From: Paenochrobactrum glaciei
GTDB lineage: Bacteria; Pseudomonadota; Alphaproteobacteria; Rhizobiales; Rhizobiaceae
Assembly: GCF_039522165.1 (NCBI RefSeq)
Contig: NZ_BAAADE010000001.1
Span: 558,001-622,000 of the forward strand
Direction: 5' to 3'
Length of the DNA: 64,000 nucleotides
In this document: piece after piece, positions 63,981 to 64,000 of the stretch
How the letters are laid out: each line of letters begins with the position of its first letter
Position numbering within the stretch: the stretch's first letter is position 1
The notes under the pieces: generated by a model
Seen by the model: the letters and a program-made list of their open reading frames with translations, nothing else
Told to the model about the DNA's origin: nothing
The model's database searches: none
Program-made: the position numbers and the translations under genes

Positions 63981-64000
63981 TTAGAGGCTGACAGTACGCA
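63981..64000 (-). CDS. C-terminal end of a gene running off the right edge (partial)
   Basis: On the minus strand the last codons read R-T-V-S-L followed by TAA at 63981-63983, just before a terminator. Only six codons are visible, so no identity can be given. Confidence 0.35.

Overview
The window looks like the chromosome of a Hyphomicrobiales (Rhizobiales) alphaproteobacterium, probably a Brucellaceae relative of the Ochrobactrum/Pseudochrobactrum/Paenochrobactrum type. The pointers are a PdhS-type cell-cycle kinase, ALA synthase (HemA), an Entner-Doudoroff operon, PcaQ/PcaR/PobR control of the beta-ketoadipate pathway, an encoded tRNA-His without G-1, and a Rhizobiales-type palindromic intergenic repeat. 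Base composition is near 50% GC by eye. This placement is inference; no 16S gene is present.

Region 1 (1-12.6 kb). After a partial membrane protein and a pseudoazurin gene comes a divergent sugar-type locus. One arm (ROK regulator, long PIG-L deacetylase, EamA transporter) runs left. The other (CUT1 solute-binding protein, two permeases, an argininosuccinate-lyase-like enzyme, a UgpC/MalK-type ATPase, a PfkB kinase) runs right as a tightly coupled operon. I know of no pathway for this gene set, and it is the best candidate for an undescribed system: uptake, C-N bond cleavage, N-deacylation and phosphorylation of a modified sugar or amine conjugate. The 3' end of the kinase gene is repeated as a 41-bp tandem repeat.

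Region 2 (12.6-29.6 kb) is a nearly self-contained protocatechuate / 4-hydroxybenzoate island: pcaQ, pcaDCHGB, an ABC importer matching PcaMNVWX, an MFS transporter, pcaIJF, pcaR, pobR and pobA. PcaQ boxes precede pcaD and the transporter, a perfect 15-bp inverted repeat lies between pcaI and pcaR, and two 9-bp direct repeats 21 bp apart lie between pobR and pobA.

Region 3 (29.6-35.8 kb) holds a small unknown gene, tRNA-His, the large PAS histidine kinase pdhS with a perfect CtrA-type box upstream, and an AsmA-family gene.

Region 4 (35.8-48.6 kb) combines putrescine uptake (potFGHI) and the first two steps of the gamma-glutamyl-putrescine route (puuA- and puuB-like) with the glyoxylate-shunt pair scfR/aceA between them, then an MdtG-like MFS pump and an SDR oxidoreductase.

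Region 5 (48.9-64 kb) has the zwf-pgl-edd operon, folD, proC, a five-gene peptide ABC importer, a small unknown protein, a GT25 glycosyltransferase with a polysaccharide deacetylase, and hemA behind a perfect FNR/FixK box. The only RNA gene seen is tRNA-His. No insertion sequence, phage or CRISPR array was recognised.
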